From assembly GCF_021545845.1 (NCBI RefSeq), contig NZ_CP088923.1:1426001-1490000 (forward strand): a DNA stretch of 64,000 nt. The letters run 5' to 3'. The position numbers and the translations under genes are program-made. The notes beneath the pieces were generated by a model. That model worked only from the letters and a program-made list of their open reading frames with translations. It had not been told where the DNA came from and did no database searches. Positions 17,418-38,059 of this stretch are shown here, in pieces. Source of the DNA: Rhodanobacter thiooxydans. Its GTDB lineage: Bacteria > Pseudomonadota > Gammaproteobacteria > Xanthomonadales > Rhodanobacteraceae. Numbering within the stretch: position 1 is the first letter of the stretch; every line of letters begins with the position of its first letter.

Positions 17418-17951
17418 ATGGCTCTCAATCTGTCTCAGAAGCAAGAAGTAGTCGCCGAACTGGCAGAAGTTGCCGCGAAGGCTCACTCCCTGGTCGCTGC
17501 CGAGTATGCAGGCACCACGGTCGCCCAGATGACCGCGATGCGCAAGAAGGCCCGCGAATCCGGTGTGTACTTGCGGGTTGTCAAGAACACGCTGGCATCG
17601 CGCGCCGTGGCTGGTACCGAGTTCGAGGTCGTCAAGGACGCCCTGGTCGGTCCACTGCTGTACGCATTCTCGACGGAGGAACCCGGTGCTGCCGGGCGCC
17701 TGATCAAGGAGTTCGCCAAGGACAACGACAAGCTGAAGGCGAAGCTCGTCTCGGTGGAAGGCAAGCTGCTGCCGGCCGCGCATGTCGACGTGCTGGCCTC
17801 GCTGCCGACCCGCGAACAGGCGCTGGCCATGCTGGCCCGCGTGCTGGCCGAACCGGCCACCATGTTCGCCCGCGTCGTCAAGGCCGTGGCCGACAAGCAG
17901 GGGGGCGGCGAAGTTGCCGCCGAAGCCCCGGCTGAAGCCGAACCCGCCTAA
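17418..17951 (+). CDS. rplJ: 50S ribosomal protein L10
   Basis: Base of the L7/L12 stalk. 177 residues, slightly longer than E. coli because of an Ala/Glu-rich tail ([13 protein letters not shown]). The N-terminal rRNA-binding domain opens [19 protein letters not shown]; the C-terminal helix that docks L12 dimers precedes the tail. rplL follows after 44 bp. Confidence 0.97.
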   Translation: MALNLSQKQEVVAELAEVAAKAHSLVAAEYAGTTVAQMTAMRKKARESGVYLRVVKNTLASRAVAGTEFEVVKDALVGPLLYAFSTEEPGAAGRLIKEFAKDNDKLKAKLVSVEGKLLPAAHVDVLASLPTREQALAMLARVLAEPATMFARVVKAVADKQGGGEVAAEAPAEAEPA

Positions 17952-17995
17952 GTTCATCGTCTATCAAATCGAATCCATTTCCAGAGGTAAATGCA

Positions 17996-18367
17996 ATGTC
18001 CCTGACCAACGAACAGATCGTTGAAGCCGTCGCCGCCAAGTCGCTGATGGAAGTGATGGACCTGGTGAAGGCCATCGAAGAGAAGTTCGGCGTGACCGCC
18101 GCCGCCCCGGTGATGGTTGCCGCCGGCCCGGCCGCTGCCGGCCCGGCTGCCGAAGCACAGACCGAGTTCGACGTCATCCTGAAGACCGCCGGCGCCAAGA
18201 AGGTCGACGTGATCAAGGCTGTCCGCGCGATCACCGGCCTGGGCCTGAAGGAAGCCAAGGACCTCACCGAGGCCGGCGGCGTCCTGAAGGAAGCCGTGTC
18301 GAAGGAAGATGCCGAGAAGTTCAAGAAGGACCTCGAAGCTGCCGGCGCCACGGTCGAACTGAAGTAA
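17996..18367 (+). CDS. rplL: 50S ribosomal protein L7/L12
   Basis: Multi-copy stalk protein that recruits translational GTPases. 123 residues: a dimerising N-terminal domain (1-30), an Ala/Pro/Gly-rich hinge (about 34-54) and a globular C-terminal domain with [20 protein letters not shown]. An attenuator-type hairpin follows, separating the ribosomal genes from rpoB. Confidence 0.97.
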   Translation: MSLTNEQIVEAVAAKSLMEVMDLVKAIEEKFGVTAAAPVMVAAGPAAAGPAAEAQTEFDVILKTAGAKKVDVIKAVRAITGLGLKEAKDLTEAGGVLKEAVSKEDAEKFKKDLEAAGATVELK

Positions 18368-18408
18368 TCGGCGCCCTTGCGCGCCATCAGTTTGATCTAG
18401 CGTCAAGC

Positions 18409-18436
18409 AAGCCTGGGGGCGCGAGCCCCCGGGCTT
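18409..18436 (+). terminator. rplL-rpoB attenuator hairpin
   Basis: AAGCCTGGGGGC (18409-18420) pairs with GCCCCCGGGCTT (18425-18436) around GCGA, with one G-T pair, followed by TGCCTGCTTT. The imperfect T-run suggests partial termination, comparable in position to the E. coli attenuator that lowers rpoBC expression relative to rplJL. Confidence 0.7.
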
Positions 18437-18461
18437 TGCCTGCTTTAAATGAAACGAGATG

Positions 18462-18532
18462 GGGAATGGAGAATAGGGAATCGGAAATCCGGTTAGATCC
18501 TGCCGATTGACGATTCCCTATTCTCGATTCCC
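18462..18532. repeat. Heptad inverted repeat, rplL-rpoB spacer
   Basis: Left arm (18462-18483): GGGAATG, GAGAATA, GGGAATC and a G. Right arm (18511-18532): complementary with one mismatch in 22. The loop is 27 bp. It lies between the attenuator and the rpoB start. Confidence 0.85.
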
Positions 18533-18595
18533 TGAAATCCCATTCAGCCGGTGTGTGCACCACCGGCGCCACTGCGAACCGAGGCGCTACCGATC

Positions 18596-22756
<4,161 letters not shown>

Positions 22757-22764
22757 TTTGGCAA

Positions 22765-22872
22765 GGGAGTAGGGAATAGGGAACAGGGAGTCGCGAAGGC
22801 ACGAAACATCGCCGCGACCCCGAACCTTCATTCCCCGCTCTTCCCATTCCCGATTCTCCATTCCCTATTCCC
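22765..22872. repeat. Heptad inverted repeat, rpoB-rpoC spacer
   Basis: Left arm (22765-22793): GGGAGTA, GGGAATA, GGGAACA, GGGAGTC, G. Right arm (22845-22872): CATTCCC, GATTCTC, CATTCCC, TATTCCC. The heptad phasing is kept though pairing is imperfect. It occupies most of the gap between two essential co-transcribed genes. Confidence 0.85.
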
Positions 22873-22890
22873 GATCTTTCGGAGATTCAA

Positions 22891-27105
<4,215 letters not shown>

Positions 27106-27191
27106 ACCTGTACGGGGTGTTGCTCGCTGACATACGAAATGAGGTGCACGGACGCACCTCGTGTTCGGGTCCAGGACGACTGAGCATTGGC

Positions 27192-27220
27192 TTGCCTAGA
27201 GTGGGCCGCTCATGTTAAAT
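27192..27220 (+). promoter_or_regulatory. Candidate rpsL (str operon) promoter
   Basis: -35 TTGCCT (27192-27197), a 17-bp spacer and -10-like TTAAAT (27215-27220), about 60 bp upstream of rpsL. The -10 matches the consensus in four of six positions, so this is moderate support. Confidence 0.5.
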
Positions 27221-27282
27221 TCCCGCTTCTTGGCAGACCGAGCTTATTCGGGCTGCCTTTATGTTTTCAGGAACAGCTTCGC

Positions 27283-27657
<375 letters not shown>

Positions 27658-27663
27658 TGTCAT

Positions 27664-27681
27664 GCGGCCTTTGCTGGCCGC
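27664..27681 (+). repeat. Short GC hairpin before rpsG
   Basis: GCGGCC-TTTGCT-GGCCGC followed by TTTTC, in the rpsL-rpsG spacer. It resembles the short GGCC...GGCC hairpins found before several ribosomal genes in the window. Confidence 0.55.
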
Positions 27682-27726
27682 TTTTCAAGCGGGCAGGAAT
27701 GTCCGCCAAAATAACGGACAACAAAC

Positions 27727-28194
27727 ATGTCGCGTAAAGGTTCACATCCCGCCCGTCTGGTTTTGCCCGATCCCAAGCACGGCAGCCAACTGATCGCCCG
27801 CTTCATCAACATGGTGATGAAGAGCGGCAAGAAGTCGGTCGCCGAAAGCATCGTCTACGGCGCGCTGCAGCAAATCGGCGAGAAGAACGCCGAGCCGGTA
27901 GCCCTGGTCGAGAAGGCGCTGAACAATATTGCTCCGGCGGTCGAGGTGAAATCCCGCCGCGTCGGCGGCGCCACCTACCAGGTACCGGTCGAGGTGCGCC
28001 CGGGTCGCCGCATGGCGCTGGCCATGCGCTGGGTCATCGATGCCGCCCGCAAGCGCGGCGAGACCTCGATGCCGCGCAAGCTGGCTGCCGAGTTGCTGGA
28101 GGCTTCGGAAAGCCGCGGCGGCGCCGCCAAGAAGCGCGAGGAAACGCATCGCATGGCCGAGGCCAACAAGGCCTTCTCGCACTACCGCTGGTAA
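27727..28194 (+). CDS. rpsG: 30S ribosomal protein S7
   Basis: Primary assembly protein of the 30S head, next to the E site. 155 residues, standard length, with the S7 motif [17 protein letters not shown] and the C-terminal [13 protein letters not shown]. In E. coli S7 is the translational repressor of this operon. The start ATG 27727 lies in the mRNA after a small hairpin. Confidence 0.97.
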   Translation: MSRKGSHPARLVLPDPKHGSQLIARFINMVMKSGKKSVAESIVYGALQQIGEKNAEPVALVEKALNNIAPAVEVKSRRVGGATYQVPVEVRPGRRMALAMRWVIDAARKRGETSMPRKLAAELLEASESRGGAAKKREETHRMAEANKAFSHYRW

Positions 28195-28203
28195 GCGGCG
28201 TTG

Positions 28204-28230
28204 CCTTGGCCGTCGTCCTGACGGCCAAGG
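28204..28230 (+). repeat. Hairpin between rpsG and fusA
   Basis: CCTTGGCCGTC (28204-28214) and GACGGCCAAGG (28220-28230) around loop GTCCT. The 183-bp rpsG-fusA spacer also holds two copies of AAGGGCATTCCGCCA (28227 and 28282 region). No T-run, so probably not a terminator. Confidence 0.6.
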
Positions 28231-28377
28231 GCATTCCGCCACACTTGGCGGAACTCGGCCCGGGCCACACCAGATGGCGGCAAGGGCATTCCGCCATATC
28301 GGGCGGATTCTCAAACGGAACGCGGCCCGGATGGTCGCGCTAATCAGGGCAGGGTAGCCCGGCAAAGGTATACATCC

Positions 28378-30507
<2,130 letters not shown>

Positions 30508-30518
30508 CTTGCTCGATC

Positions 30519-30565
30519 TTCCTGATCGCAACGACAAGGATCAGGAAGCGGCCATTCATGGCCGC
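30519..30565 (+). repeat. Tandem hairpins before tuf copy 2
   Basis: TTCCTGATC (30519-30527) pairs with GATCAGGAA (30539-30547), immediately followed by GCGGCCAT-TC-ATGGCCGC (30548-30565) and CTTTTCAAAAGAAG. A second GCGGCCATTC copy begins near 30580. They fill the fusA-tuf gap. Confidence 0.65.
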
Positions 30566-30628
30566 ACTTTCAAAAGAAGCGGCCATTCGTGGCGCATCAT
30601 CAAATAAGTTCTCTCAGAGGTCTGAGTC

Positions 30629-31819
30629 ATGGCAAAGGGTAAATTCGAACGCACCAAGCCGCACGTGAACGTCGGCACGATTGGTCACGTGGATCACGGC
30701 AAGACGACGCTGACGGCGGCGCTGACGAAGGTCGGTGCGGAGCGCTTCGGTGGCGAGTTCAAGGATTACAGCGCGATCGACGCGGCGCCGGAAGAGAAGG
30801 CGCGCGGCATCACGATCTCGACGGCACACGTGGAATACGAGTCGCCGAAGCGGCACTACGCGCACGTGGACTGCCCGGGCCATGCGGACTACGTGAAGAA
30901 CATGATCACGGGTGCGGCGCAGATGGACGGCGCGATCCTGGTGTGCTCGGCGGCGGACGGTCCGATGCCGCAGACGCGCGAGCACATCCTGCTGTCGCGC
31001 CAGGTGGGCGTGCCGTACATCGTGGTGTTCCTGAACAAGGCGGACATGGTCGACGACGCCGAGTTGCTCGAGCTGGTCGAGATGGAAGTGCGCGAGCTGC
31101 TGAGCAAGTACGACTTCCCGGGCGACGACACGCCGATCATCCACGGTTCGGCGCTGAAGGCGCTGGAAGGTGATCAGAGCGAGATCGGCGTGCCGGCGAT
31201 CATCAAGCTGGTGGACGCGCTGGACAGCTACATCCCGGAGCCGGTGCGTGCGATCGACAAGCCGTTCCTGATGCCGGTGGAAGACGTGTTCTCGATCTCG
31301 GGCCGCGGTACCGTGGTGACCGGTCGTATCGAGCGCGGCGTGATCAAGGTGGGCGACGAAATCGAAGTGGTCGGCATCCGCGACACGCAGAAGACGACCG
31401 TCACCGGCGTGGAGATGTTCCGCAAGCTGCTGGACCAGGGTCAGGCGGGTGATAACGCCGGTCTGCTGCTGCGCGGTCTGAAGCGTGACGACGTGGAGCG
31501 TGGCCAGGTGCTGGCCAAGCCGGGCACGATCACCCCGCACACCGACTTCGAGGCGGAGGTATATGTGCTGTCGAAGGACGAGGGTGGCCGTCATACGCCG
31601 TTCTTCAAGGGCTACCGTCCGCAGTTCTACTTCCGCACGACCGACGTGACCGGTGCGGTGACGCTGCCGGAAGGCGTGGAAATGGTGATGCCGGGCGACA
31701 ACGTGAAGATGGTGGTGAGCCTGATCCACCCGATCGCGATGGACGAAGGCCTGCGTTTCGCCATCCGCGAAGGCGGCCGCACTGTCGGCGCCGGCGTGGT
31801 GGCCAAGGTCATCAAGTAA
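30629..31819 (+). CDS. tuf: Elongation factor Tu, copy 2
   Basis: Second EF-Tu gene, in the str operon (tufA-type position). 396 residues, identical to copy 1 except Lys193 instead of Gln193. Ribosome-binding GAGG (30617-30620) lies eight bases before the ATG, clearer than for copy 1, so this may be the better translated copy (inference). The G motifs [17 protein letters not shown] and NKAD are intact. Confidence 0.98.
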   Translation: MAKGKFERTKPHVNVGTIGHVDHGKTTLTAALTKVGAERFGGEFKDYSAIDAAPEEKARGITISTAHVEYESPKRHYAHVDCPGHADYVKNMITGAAQMDGAILVCSAADGPMPQTREHILLSRQVGVPYIVVFLNKADMVDDAELLELVEMEVRELLSKYDFPGDDTPIIHGSALKALEGDQSEIGVPAIIKLVDALDSYIPEPVRAIDKPFLMPVEDVFSISGRGTVVTGRIERGVIKVGDEIEVVGIRDTQKTTVTGVEMFRKLLDQGQAGDNAGLLLRGLKRDDVERGQVLAKPGTITPHTDFEAEVYVLSKDEGGRHTPFFKGYRPQFYFRTTDVTGAVTLPEGVEMVMPGDNVKMVVSLIHPIAMDEGLRFAIREGGRTVGAGVVAKVIK

Positions 31820-31836
31820 TAGCTCTTGTGAGAAGT

Positions 31837-31880
31837 CCGGCATGGATGCCGGTTTGATCTTTGCCATCAGGGAGGATGGC
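31837..31880 (+). repeat. Double hairpin with GGA loops, copy 2
   Basis: CCGGCAT-GG-ATGCCGG (31837-31852) and GCCATC-AGGGAG-GATGGC (31863-31880), just after tuf copy 2. It matches 12834-12876 in order, spacing and most bases. It opens the 520-bp gene-free stretch before rpsJ. Confidence 0.75.
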
Positions 31881-32000
31881 TGAAGTAAAGGTCACGGGGC
31901 GAACGGAACCATACGCTGCCGGGATAACTCCCGCCGTTGATCCGACCGGAAGGTCGGATCACGCCAGGAAGGGGAGCAAGTTACGGCGATTGCGCACCCC

Positions 32001-32029
32001 TTCACTAATTCAAGATTTACCGGTATACT
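32001..32029 (+). promoter_or_regulatory. Candidate S10 operon promoter
   Basis: -35-like TTCACT (32001-32006), a 17-bp spacer and -10 TATACT (32024-32029), about 310 bp upstream of rpsJ. The predicted leader RNA (from about 32036) contains the terminator hairpin at 32191-32225. Confidence 0.65.
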
Positions 32030-32190
32030 TCGCAGCTCACTTGTCGGACAGATCAGTTTCTGGACGACCAACCGCGAAATGAGGCGCAGGATGTGCTTCG
32101 AGTTCGCCGGCCGGGGAACGGCCTTCGCAAGTCGACGTGATCGCGGGATCAGCCCGGTGACACGTCGTTTTGCGCGAGATTCCGATTGTG

Positions 32191-32225
32191 CCAGGCGAGC
32201 GGATTGCGGCTCGCCTGGTGTTTTT
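32191..32225 (+). terminator. Intrinsic terminator inside the S10 leader
   Basis: CCAGGCGAGC (32191-32200) and GCTCGCCTGG (32209-32218) form a perfect 10-bp stem, followed by TGTTTTT. It lies 115 bp before rpsJ and 160 bp after the candidate promoter, so transcripts must read through it. In E. coli L4 controls such a leader attenuator; the same logic here is an inference. Confidence 0.75.
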
Positions 32226-32339
32226 CAAAGGGGCAGCGGCGGGTTGGCGGCCCCAGGTGGTAGTGGCAAAGGGTAGTGCGCGGTGGCGAGAAGCCTCCTC
32301 GTTATTTACAGAGCGTTCTTTCGACAACAGGACACGGTT

Positions 32340-32651
32340 ATGGCGAACCAGAAGATTCGGATTCGGCTGAAGGCGTACGATCACCGGCTGATCGACCGCT
32401 CGGCCAGCGAGATCGTCGAGACGGCAAAGCGCACGGGTGCCACGGTACTCGGCCCGATCCCGCTCCCGACCAAGATCGAGCGTTACACCATTCTGACGTC
32501 GCCGCACGTCGACAAGGATGCACGCGACCAGTACGAGACCCGTACTCACAAGCGCGTGCTCGACATCGTCGACCCGAACGACAAGACCGTGGACGCGCTC
32601 ATGAAGCTTGATCTCGCCGCTGGCGTCGATGTTCAGATCAAGCTCGGCTGA
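32340..32651 (+). CDS. rpsJ: 30S ribosomal protein S10
   Basis: 30S head protein, also NusE in antitermination complexes. 103 residues from ATG 32340 ([19 protein letters not shown]). The in-frame upstream extension is not family-like and is rejected. First gene of the S10 operon. Confidence 0.97.
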   Translation: MANQKIRIRLKAYDHRLIDRSASEIVETAKRTGATVLGPIPLPTKIERYTILTSPHVDKDARDQYETRTHKRVLDIVDPNDKTVDALMKLDLAAGVDVQIKLG

Positions 32652-32671
32652 GCGACAGACAGGATACGAAG

Positions 32672-33313
32672 ATGAGTATCGGATTGGTTGGCCGCAAATG
32701 CGGCATGAGCCGACTCTTCACTGAGGATGGCCGCTCGATTCCGGTGACGCTGATTGAAGCGACGCCGAACCGCGTGACCCAGCTGAAGACGGATGAGAAC
32801 GATGGCTACAGCGCCGTCCAGGTTTCCGCGGGCAGCAAGCGCGCGAACCTGCTGACGCAGCCGCTGAAGGGCCATTACGCGAAGGCCAAGGTTGAGCCGG
32901 GTCGCGGCCTGTGGGAGTTCCGCGTGGCTGCCGAGGATCTCGGCAAGTACAGCGTGGGCACCGAGATCAAGGCGGACGACGTGTTCTCCGTCGGCCAGAT
33001 CGTCGATGTCGCCGGCGTGTCGAAGGGAAAGGGCTTCCAGGGCACAATCAAGCGCTGGAACTTCAAGATGGGTGACGCCACCCACGGCAACTCGCTGTCG
33101 CATCGCGCGCCGGGCTCCATCGGCCAGCGCCAGACGCCGGGTCGCGTGTTTCCGGGCAAGAAGATGGCCGGTCACATGGGTGCCGTGCGCCGCTCGGCGC
33201 AGGGCCTGGAAGTGGTCAAGGTCGACGCCGAGCGTCATCTGATCGCCGTGAAGGGCGCGGTGCCGGGTGCAACCGGCGGCGACGTCATCATTCGTCCGAC
33301 GACCAAGGGTTGA
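32672..33313 (+). CDS. rplC: 50S ribosomal protein L3
   Basis: Early 50S assembly protein near the peptidyl-transferase centre. 213 residues. It has the typical opening [17 protein letters not shown] and the loop [20 protein letters not shown] that reaches the catalytic centre and contains the Gln methylated in E. coli by PrmB. rplD starts 11 bases after its stop. Confidence 0.97.
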   Translation: MSIGLVGRKCGMSRLFTEDGRSIPVTLIEATPNRVTQLKTDENDGYSAVQVSAGSKRANLLTQPLKGHYAKAKVEPGRGLWEFRVAAEDLGKYSVGTEIKADDVFSVGQIVDVAGVSKGKGFQGTIKRWNFKMGDATHGNSLSHRAPGSIGQRQTPGRVFPGKKMAGHMGAVRRSAQGLEVVKVDAERHLIAVKGAVPGATGGDVIIRPTTKG

Positions 33314-33324
33314 GGAGAGTCGCC

Positions 33325-33927
33325 ATGGAATTGAATGTCATTGGCGCCAAGCCGCTCAGCGTGTCGGACGAAGTGTTCGGCGGCGAGTACAAGAAGGCCC
33401 TGGTTCACCAGGTGGTGGTTGCCTACCAGGCGGCCGGTCGCGCCGGTACCAAGGCGCAGCTGTCGCGCGGCGAGATGTCCGGCACCACCAAGAAGTTCAA
33501 GAAGCAGAAGGGCGGCGGCGCCCGTCACGGTGACTACCGTGCGCCGATTTTCGTCGGCGGTGGTGTCACGTTCGCCGCCAAGCCGCGCAGCTACGAGCAG
33601 AAGGTCAACCGCAAGGCCTACCGCGTCGCGATCCGCTCGATCTTCTCCGAGCTGGCCCGCCAGGGTCGCCTGAAGATCGTCGAGAACTTCGGTGTCGATA
33701 CGCCGAAGACCTCCGCGATGGTGGCCAAGCTGGCCGAGCTGGAGGTTTCCGGCCGCGTGTTGCTGGTATCGGAGGACGCCTCCGAGGCGTTGTTCCTGGC
33801 CGCGCGCAACATTCCGTATATCCATGTGCTGGACGTGATGGCGCTGAACCCCGTCAGCCTGGTCGGTTCCGACCACGTGGTGATGACGGTCGACGCCGTG
33901 AAGAAGGTCGAGGAGTGGCTGGCATGA
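33325..33927 (+). CDS. rplD: 50S ribosomal protein L4
   Basis: Exit-tunnel protein; in E. coli also the repressor and attenuator factor of the S10 operon. 200 residues from ATG 33325, which has GAGGAG 12 bases ahead. The tunnel loop carries [19 protein letters not shown]. Its stop overlaps the rplW start (ATGA, 33924-33927). Confidence 0.97.
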   Translation: MELNVIGAKPLSVSDEVFGGEYKKALVHQVVVAYQAAGRAGTKAQLSRGEMSGTTKKFKKQKGGGARHGDYRAPIFVGGGVTFAAKPRSYEQKVNRKAYRVAIRSIFSELARQGRLKIVENFGVDTPKTSAMVAKLAELEVSGRVLLVSEDASEALFLAARNIPYIHVLDVMALNPVSLVGSDHVVMTVDAVKKVEEWLA

Positions 33928-34217
33928 ACAACGAACGCATTCTCGACACGCTGCGCGCACCGCACATTTCCGAGAAGTCGGCGCGCCTTGGCGAGCACAA
34001 CCAGTACGTATTCGTGGTCGCCCCGACCGCAACCAAGGCTGATGTCCGCGATGCCGTGGAGAAAATGTTCGACGTCAAGGTCGAGCGGGTGAACCTCGTC
34101 AACACCAAGGGCAAGGTCAAGTCCTTCCGTTTCCGCGCTGGCAGCCGCCAGGGCAAGCGCAAGGCCTATGTGCGTCTTGCCGATGGCCAGACCATCGACG
34201 TGTCCGCCAAGGCCTGA
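33924..34217 (+). CDS. rplW: 50S ribosomal protein L23
   Basis: Docking site for trigger factor and SRP at the tunnel exit. 97 residues from ATG 33924, overlapping rplD by four bases. Contains the family segment [18 protein letters not shown] near the N-terminus and [14 protein letters not shown]. Confidence 0.96.
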   Translation: MNNERILDTLRAPHISEKSARLGEHNQYVFVVAPTATKADVRDAVEKMFDVKVERVNLVNTKGKVKSFRFRAGSRQGKRKAYVRLADGQTIDVSAKA

Positions 34218-34234
34218 GCCAGGAGTTCTGTGAG

Positions 34235-35059
34235 ATGGCACTAATCAACCACAAGCCGACCTCGCCGGGCCGCCGTGACGCGGTGAGCGTCCGCACGGAA
34301 GGCCTGCACAAGGGCGCGCCGTACGCGGCGTTGACCGAATCGCAGTCCAAGACCGGCGGTCGCAACCACCACGGTCGCATCACCACGCGTCATCGCGGCG
34401 GCGGTCACAAGCAGCACTACCGCATCATCGACTTCAAGCGCGACAAGGAAGGCATCGCCGCCCGCGTCGAGCGCATCGAGTACGATCCGAACCGTACCGC
34501 GCACATCGCGCTGCTGTGCTACGCCGATGGCGAGCGCCGCTACATCATCGCACCGAAGGGCGTGCAGGTAGACGATCGCCTGGTGTCCGGCCGCGACGCG
34601 CCGATCAAGGCCGGCAATTGCCTGCAGCTGCGCAACATCCCGATGGGCAGCACGATCCACTGCATCGAGCTGCGCCCCGGCAAGGGTGCGCAGATCGCCC
34701 GCAGCGCCGGCGCCTCGGTGCAGCTGGTTGCCCGCGAGTCCGGCTACGCCACGCTGCGCCTGCGCTCCGGCGAGATGCGCCGCGTCTCGGTCGATTGCCG
34801 CGCCACCATCGGCGAAGTCGGCAACGGCGAGCACAGCCTGAAGAAGCTGGGCAAGGCCGGCGCCAAGCGCTGGGTGGGCATTCGCCCGACCGTTCGCGGC
34901 GTGGTGATGAACCCGGTCGACCATCCGCACGGTGGTGGTGAAGGCAAGACTTCTGGCGGTCGTCATCCGGTCAGCCCGTGGGGCACGCCGGCCAAGGGTT
35001 ACAAGACCCGCAACAACAAGCGCACGCAGCAGTTCATCGTGCGTCGTCGTACCAAGTAA
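34235..35059 (+). CDS. rplB: 50S ribosomal protein L2
   Basis: Largest core 50S protein, needed for subunit joining and peptidyl transfer. 274 residues. The C-terminal signature [14 protein letters not shown] is intact, including the histidine important for activity. rpsS follows after 12 bases. Confidence 0.98.
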   Translation: MALINHKPTSPGRRDAVSVRTEGLHKGAPYAALTESQSKTGGRNHHGRITTRHRGGGHKQHYRIIDFKRDKEGIAARVERIEYDPNRTAHIALLCYADGERRYIIAPKGVQVDDRLVSGRDAPIKAGNCLQLRNIPMGSTIHCIELRPGKGAQIARSAGASVQLVARESGYATLRLRSGEMRRVSVDCRATIGEVGNGEHSLKKLGKAGAKRWVGIRPTVRGVVMNPVDHPHGGGEGKTSGGRHPVSPWGTPAKGYKTRNNKRTQQFIVRRRTK

Positions 35060-35071
35060 CAGGAAGCCGAC

Positions 35072-35344
35072 ATGCCGCGTTCTCTGAAGAAAGGTCCGTT
35101 CGTCGACCTTCACCTCGCGAAGAAGGTGGAAGCTGCGGTTTCCGCCCACAACAAGCGCCCGATCAAGACCTGGTCGCGCCGCTCGATGATCCTGCCGGAA
35201 ATGGTCGGCTTGACCATCGCCATCCACAACGGCCGTCAGCACGTGCCCGTCCTGATCAACGAGAACATGGTCGGGCACAAGCTCGGCGAGTTCGCGGTGA
35301 CCCGTACGTTCAAGGGCCATGTCGGCGACAAGAAGGGCAAGTGA
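35072..35344 (+). CDS. rpsS: 30S ribosomal protein S19
   Basis: 30S head protein that contacts S13. 90 residues, beginning [15 protein letters not shown] and containing [14 protein letters not shown]. Its stop overlaps the rplV start codon by one base (TGATG at 35342-35346). Confidence 0.97.
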   Translation: MPRSLKKGPFVDLHLAKKVEAAVSAHNKRPIKTWSRRSMILPEMVGLTIAIHNGRQHVPVLINENMVGHKLGEFAVTRTFKGHVGDKKGK

Positions 35345-35679
35345 TGAGCACTGAAGCCAAAGCGATCCTGCGCGGCGCCCGCATCTCGGCGCAAAAGGCA
35401 CGCCTGGTGGCTGATCTGGTCCGCGGTCTTCCCGTGGGCCGGGCCAGCGACGTGCTCAACTACACCAACAAGAAGGCCGCTCACCTTGTCCGCAAGGTGC
35501 TGCTGTCGGCCGTCGCCAACGCCGAGAACAATCTCGGCGCGGATGTCGACGAGCTGAAGGTGGCCAGCATCTTCGTCGATGAAGGTCCGGCGATGAAGCG
35601 CATGTATGCCCGCGCCAAAGGCCGCGGTTCGCGCATTCTCAAGCGCACCAGCCACATCACTGTGGTTGTTGGTAACTGA
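35344..35679 (+). CDS. rplV: 50S ribosomal protein L22
   Basis: Exit-tunnel protein whose beta-hairpin lines the tunnel. 111 residues from ATG 35344. The hairpin tip reads [20 protein letters not shown], with no sign of macrolide-resistance deletions. The reading frame is open far upstream inside rplB/rpsS, but the family start is [15 protein letters not shown]. Confidence 0.97.
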   Translation: MSTEAKAILRGARISAQKARLVADLVRGLPVGRASDVLNYTNKKAAHLVRKVLLSAVANAENNLGADVDELKVASIFVDEGPAMKRMYARAKGRGSRILKRTSHITVVVGN

Positions 35680-35695
35680 CCGGGGACACAAGACG

Positions 35696-36451
35696 ATGGG
35701 TCACAAAGTTCATCCCACCGGTATCCGCCTCGGCATTGCCAAGGACTGGAACTCGAAGTGGTTCGCCAACAAGGGCGATTACGCCAAGTATCTCGTGGCC
35801 GACATCAAGGTCCGCGACATGCTGAAGAAGAAGCTGGCTGCCGCCGGCATCTCGAAGATCCAGATCGAGCGCCCGGCCAAGACCGCGCGCGTGACGATTC
35901 ACACCGCCCGTCCGGGCGTGGTGATCGGCAAGAAGGGCGAGGACATCGAGAAGCTGCGCAAGGAAGTCAGCGACATGATGGGCGTGCCGACGCACATCAA
36001 CGTCAATGAAGTGCGCAAGCCCGAGCTGGACGCACAGCTGGTGGCCGAGTCGATCGCACAGCAGCTGGAGCGCCGCATCATGTTCCGCCGCGCGATGAAG
36101 CGCTCGGTCGGCAACGCGATGCGCCTGGGTGCGCTGGGCATCAAGATTAACGTATCCGGCCGCCTGAACGGCGCCGAGATCGCCCGCTCCGAGTGGGCCC
36201 GCGAGGGCCGCGTGCCGCTGCACACGCTGCGCGCCGACATTGACTACGGCTTTGCCGAGGCGAGTACCACCTACGGCATCATCGGCATCAAGGTGTGGGT
36301 CAACAAGGGCGAGATCTTCGACCTGTCCCAGATCGGTCAGGAGTCGAAAGACGAGTCGCCGGCGCCCTCGCGCCGCGAGGGTGGCGAAGGCCGTCGTGAT
36401 CGTGAACCGCGTCGTGACGGCGAAGGCCGTCGCGAACGGTCGGCGAAGTAA
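35696..36451 (+). CDS. rpsC: 30S ribosomal protein S3 with Arg-rich tail
   Basis: mRNA-entry protein with helicase activity, together with S4 and S5. 251 residues, about 18 longer than E. coli. The KH domain has [15 protein letters not shown]. After the conserved core the C-terminus carries an Arg/Glu/Gly-rich tail of near-repeats ([18 protein letters not shown]). Such tails vary in length within the family. Start ATG 35696 is the normal [13 protein letters not shown]. Confidence 0.97.
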   Translation: MGHKVHPTGIRLGIAKDWNSKWFANKGDYAKYLVADIKVRDMLKKKLAAAGISKIQIERPAKTARVTIHTARPGVVIGKKGEDIEKLRKEVSDMMGVPTHINVNEVRKPELDAQLVAESIAQQLERRIMFRRAMKRSVGNAMRLGALGIKINVSGRLNGAEIARSEWAREGRVPLHTLRADIDYGFAEASTTYGIIGIKVWVNKGEIFDLSQIGQESKDESPAPSRREGGEGRRDREPRRDGEGRRERSAK

Positions 36452-36462
36452 GGAGAGTTGCC

Positions 36463-36876
36463 ATGTTGCAACCCAAGCGAACCAAATACCGCAAACAGTT
36501 CAAGGGCCGCAACGACGGTCTGGCCCAGTGTTCCAACCTCGTCAGCTTCGGCGAGTACGGCCTGAAGGCGACTACGCACGGCGCACTCACCGCGCGGCAG
36601 ATCGAGGCGGCCCGTCGTTGCATCACCCGCTTCGTCAAGCGTGGCGGCAAGCTGTGGATCCGCGTATTCCCGGACAAGCCGATCACCAAGAAGCCGATCG
36701 AAGTCCGCATGGGCGCGGGCAAGGGCAACGTCGAGTTCTGGGTCGCCCCGGTCCAGCCCGGTCGCATGCTCTATGAAATCGAGGGCGTCGACGAGTCGAC
36801 GGCGCGCGAGGCGTTCCGCCTGGCGGCTGCCAAGCTCTCGGTGCAGACCCAGTTCGTGACCCGGGCGGTGATGTGA
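36463..36876 (+). CDS. rplP: 50S ribosomal protein L16
   Basis: Helps position A-site tRNA. 137 residues, with [20 protein letters not shown] and the typical opening [17 protein letters not shown]. Its stop overlaps rpmC by one base (TGATG at 36874-36878). Confidence 0.97.
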   Translation: MLQPKRTKYRKQFKGRNDGLAQCSNLVSFGEYGLKATTHGALTARQIEAARRCITRFVKRGGKLWIRVFPDKPITKKPIEVRMGAGKGNVEFWVAPVQPGRMLYEIEGVDESTAREAFRLAAAKLSVQTQFVTRAVM

Positions 36877-37061
36877 TGGCCATCAAAGATATCAACAACC
36901 AGTCGGCCGAAGAGCTGCAGCAGCATCTGCTGGACCTGCGCAAGGAGCAGTTCAACCTGCGCATGCAAAAGGGTTCCGGCCAGCTCACTCAGCCGCACCA
37001 GCTCCGCCGCGTTCGGCGTGACATCGCCCGCACGAAGTTCGTGCTCGGCGGCAAGAAGTAA
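36876..37061 (+). CDS. rpmC: 50S ribosomal protein L29
   Basis: Small helical protein at the tunnel exit. 61 residues from ATG 36876 ([15 protein letters not shown]), preferred over the in-frame GTG 36873. It has the L29 motif [15 protein letters not shown]. Confidence 0.95.
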   Translation: MAIKDINNQSAEELQQHLLDLRKEQFNLRMQKGSGQLTQPHQLRRVRRDIARTKFVLGGKK

Positions 37062-37073
37062 GGGACGGCCGAC

Positions 37074-37334
37074 ATGAGCGACAATCAGAAACAGGCGCGT
37101 ACCCTCGAGGGTCGCGTCACCAGCAACAAGATGGACAAGACGGTCACCGTGCTGGTCGAGCGGCAGGAGCAGCATTGGCTGCTCGGCAAGACCATCCGCC
37201 GCTCGACCAAGCTGCATGCGCAGGACGACCTGGGCGCAAACGAGGGTGATATCGTGCGCATCGCCGAATGCCGCCCGCTGTCCAAGACCAAACATCACCG
37301 CGTGGTCGAGATCGTCACGCGCGCCAACGGCTAA
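37074..37334 (+). CDS. rpsQ: 30S ribosomal protein S17
   Basis: Primary 16S rRNA-binding protein. 86 residues, OB-fold, with [20 protein letters not shown] and the signature [20 protein letters not shown]. Last gene of the S10 set; rplN follows after 15 bases. Confidence 0.96.
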   Translation: MSDNQKQARTLEGRVTSNKMDKTVTVLVERQEQHWLLGKTIRRSTKLHAQDDLGANEGDIVRIAECRPLSKTKHHRVVEIVTRANG

Positions 37335-37349
37335 GGGAGGCATGCAGAC

Positions 37350-37718
37350 ATGATCCAGATGCAAAGCACGCTTTCCGCGGCGGACAACAGCGGTGCGAAG
37401 GAACTGATGTGCATCAAGGTGCTCGGCGGCTCCAAGCGCCGTTACGCCGCGATCGGCGACGTGATCAAGGTCACCGTGAAGGATGCCATCCCCCGCGGCA
37501 AGGTGAAGAAGGGCGAGGTGTACAACGCCGTGGTGGTGCGTACCGCCAAGGGCGTGCGTCGTCCCGATGGCTCGCTGATCCGTTTCGACGGCAATGCAGC
37601 GGTCCTCCTCAACAACAAGCTCGAGCCGATCGGCACCCGTATTTTCGGGCCGGTCACCCGCGAGCTGCGCAGCGAGAAGTTCATGAAGATCGTCTCGCTT
37701 GCGCCCGAAGTGCTCTGA
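37350..37718 (+). CDS. rplN: 50S ribosomal protein L14
   Basis: Forms an intersubunit bridge with 16S rRNA. 122 residues, standard length, opening [17 protein letters not shown] and ending [13 protein letters not shown]. First gene of the spc set. Confidence 0.97.
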   Translation: MIQMQSTLSAADNSGAKELMCIKVLGGSKRRYAAIGDVIKVTVKDAIPRGKVKKGEVYNAVVVRTAKGVRRPDGSLIRFDGNAAVLLNNKLEPIGTRIFGPVTRELRSEKFMKIVSLAPEVL

Positions 37719-37732
37719 GCGGAGTCAACACA

Positions 37733-38047
37733 ATGAACCGTATCCGCAAGGGTGATCAGGTCCTGGTGATCACCGGCAAGAACAAGGGTCAGCGCGGCGA
37801 TGTGCTGCGTGTTGCAGGCGACCGCGTGTTCGTCTCCAACGTGAATCTGGTCAAGCGCCACACCAAGCCGAACCCCCAGGCCAACCAGGCTGGCGGCATC
37901 GTCGAGCGTGAAGCCTCGATCCATCTCTCCAATGTGCAGCTGTTCAACCCCGCCACGAACAAGGGTGAACGCGTCGGCACCAAGACGCTCGCAGATGGGC
38001 GCAAGGTCCGCGTGTTCCGTTCGTCTGGCGAGGTGGTGGACGCGTAA
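37733..38047 (+). CDS. rplX: 50S ribosomal protein L24
   Basis: Assembly initiator of the 50S subunit. 104 residues from ATG 37733. The KOW motif is [20 protein letters not shown]. The open frame upstream overlaps rplN and is not real coding. Confidence 0.96.
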   Translation: MNRIRKGDQVLVITGKNKGQRGDVLRVAGDRVFVSNVNLVKRHTKPNPQANQAGGIVEREASIHLSNVQLFNPATNKGERVGTKTLADGRKVRVFRSSGEVVDA

Positions 38048-38059
38048 GGAATCACGATC

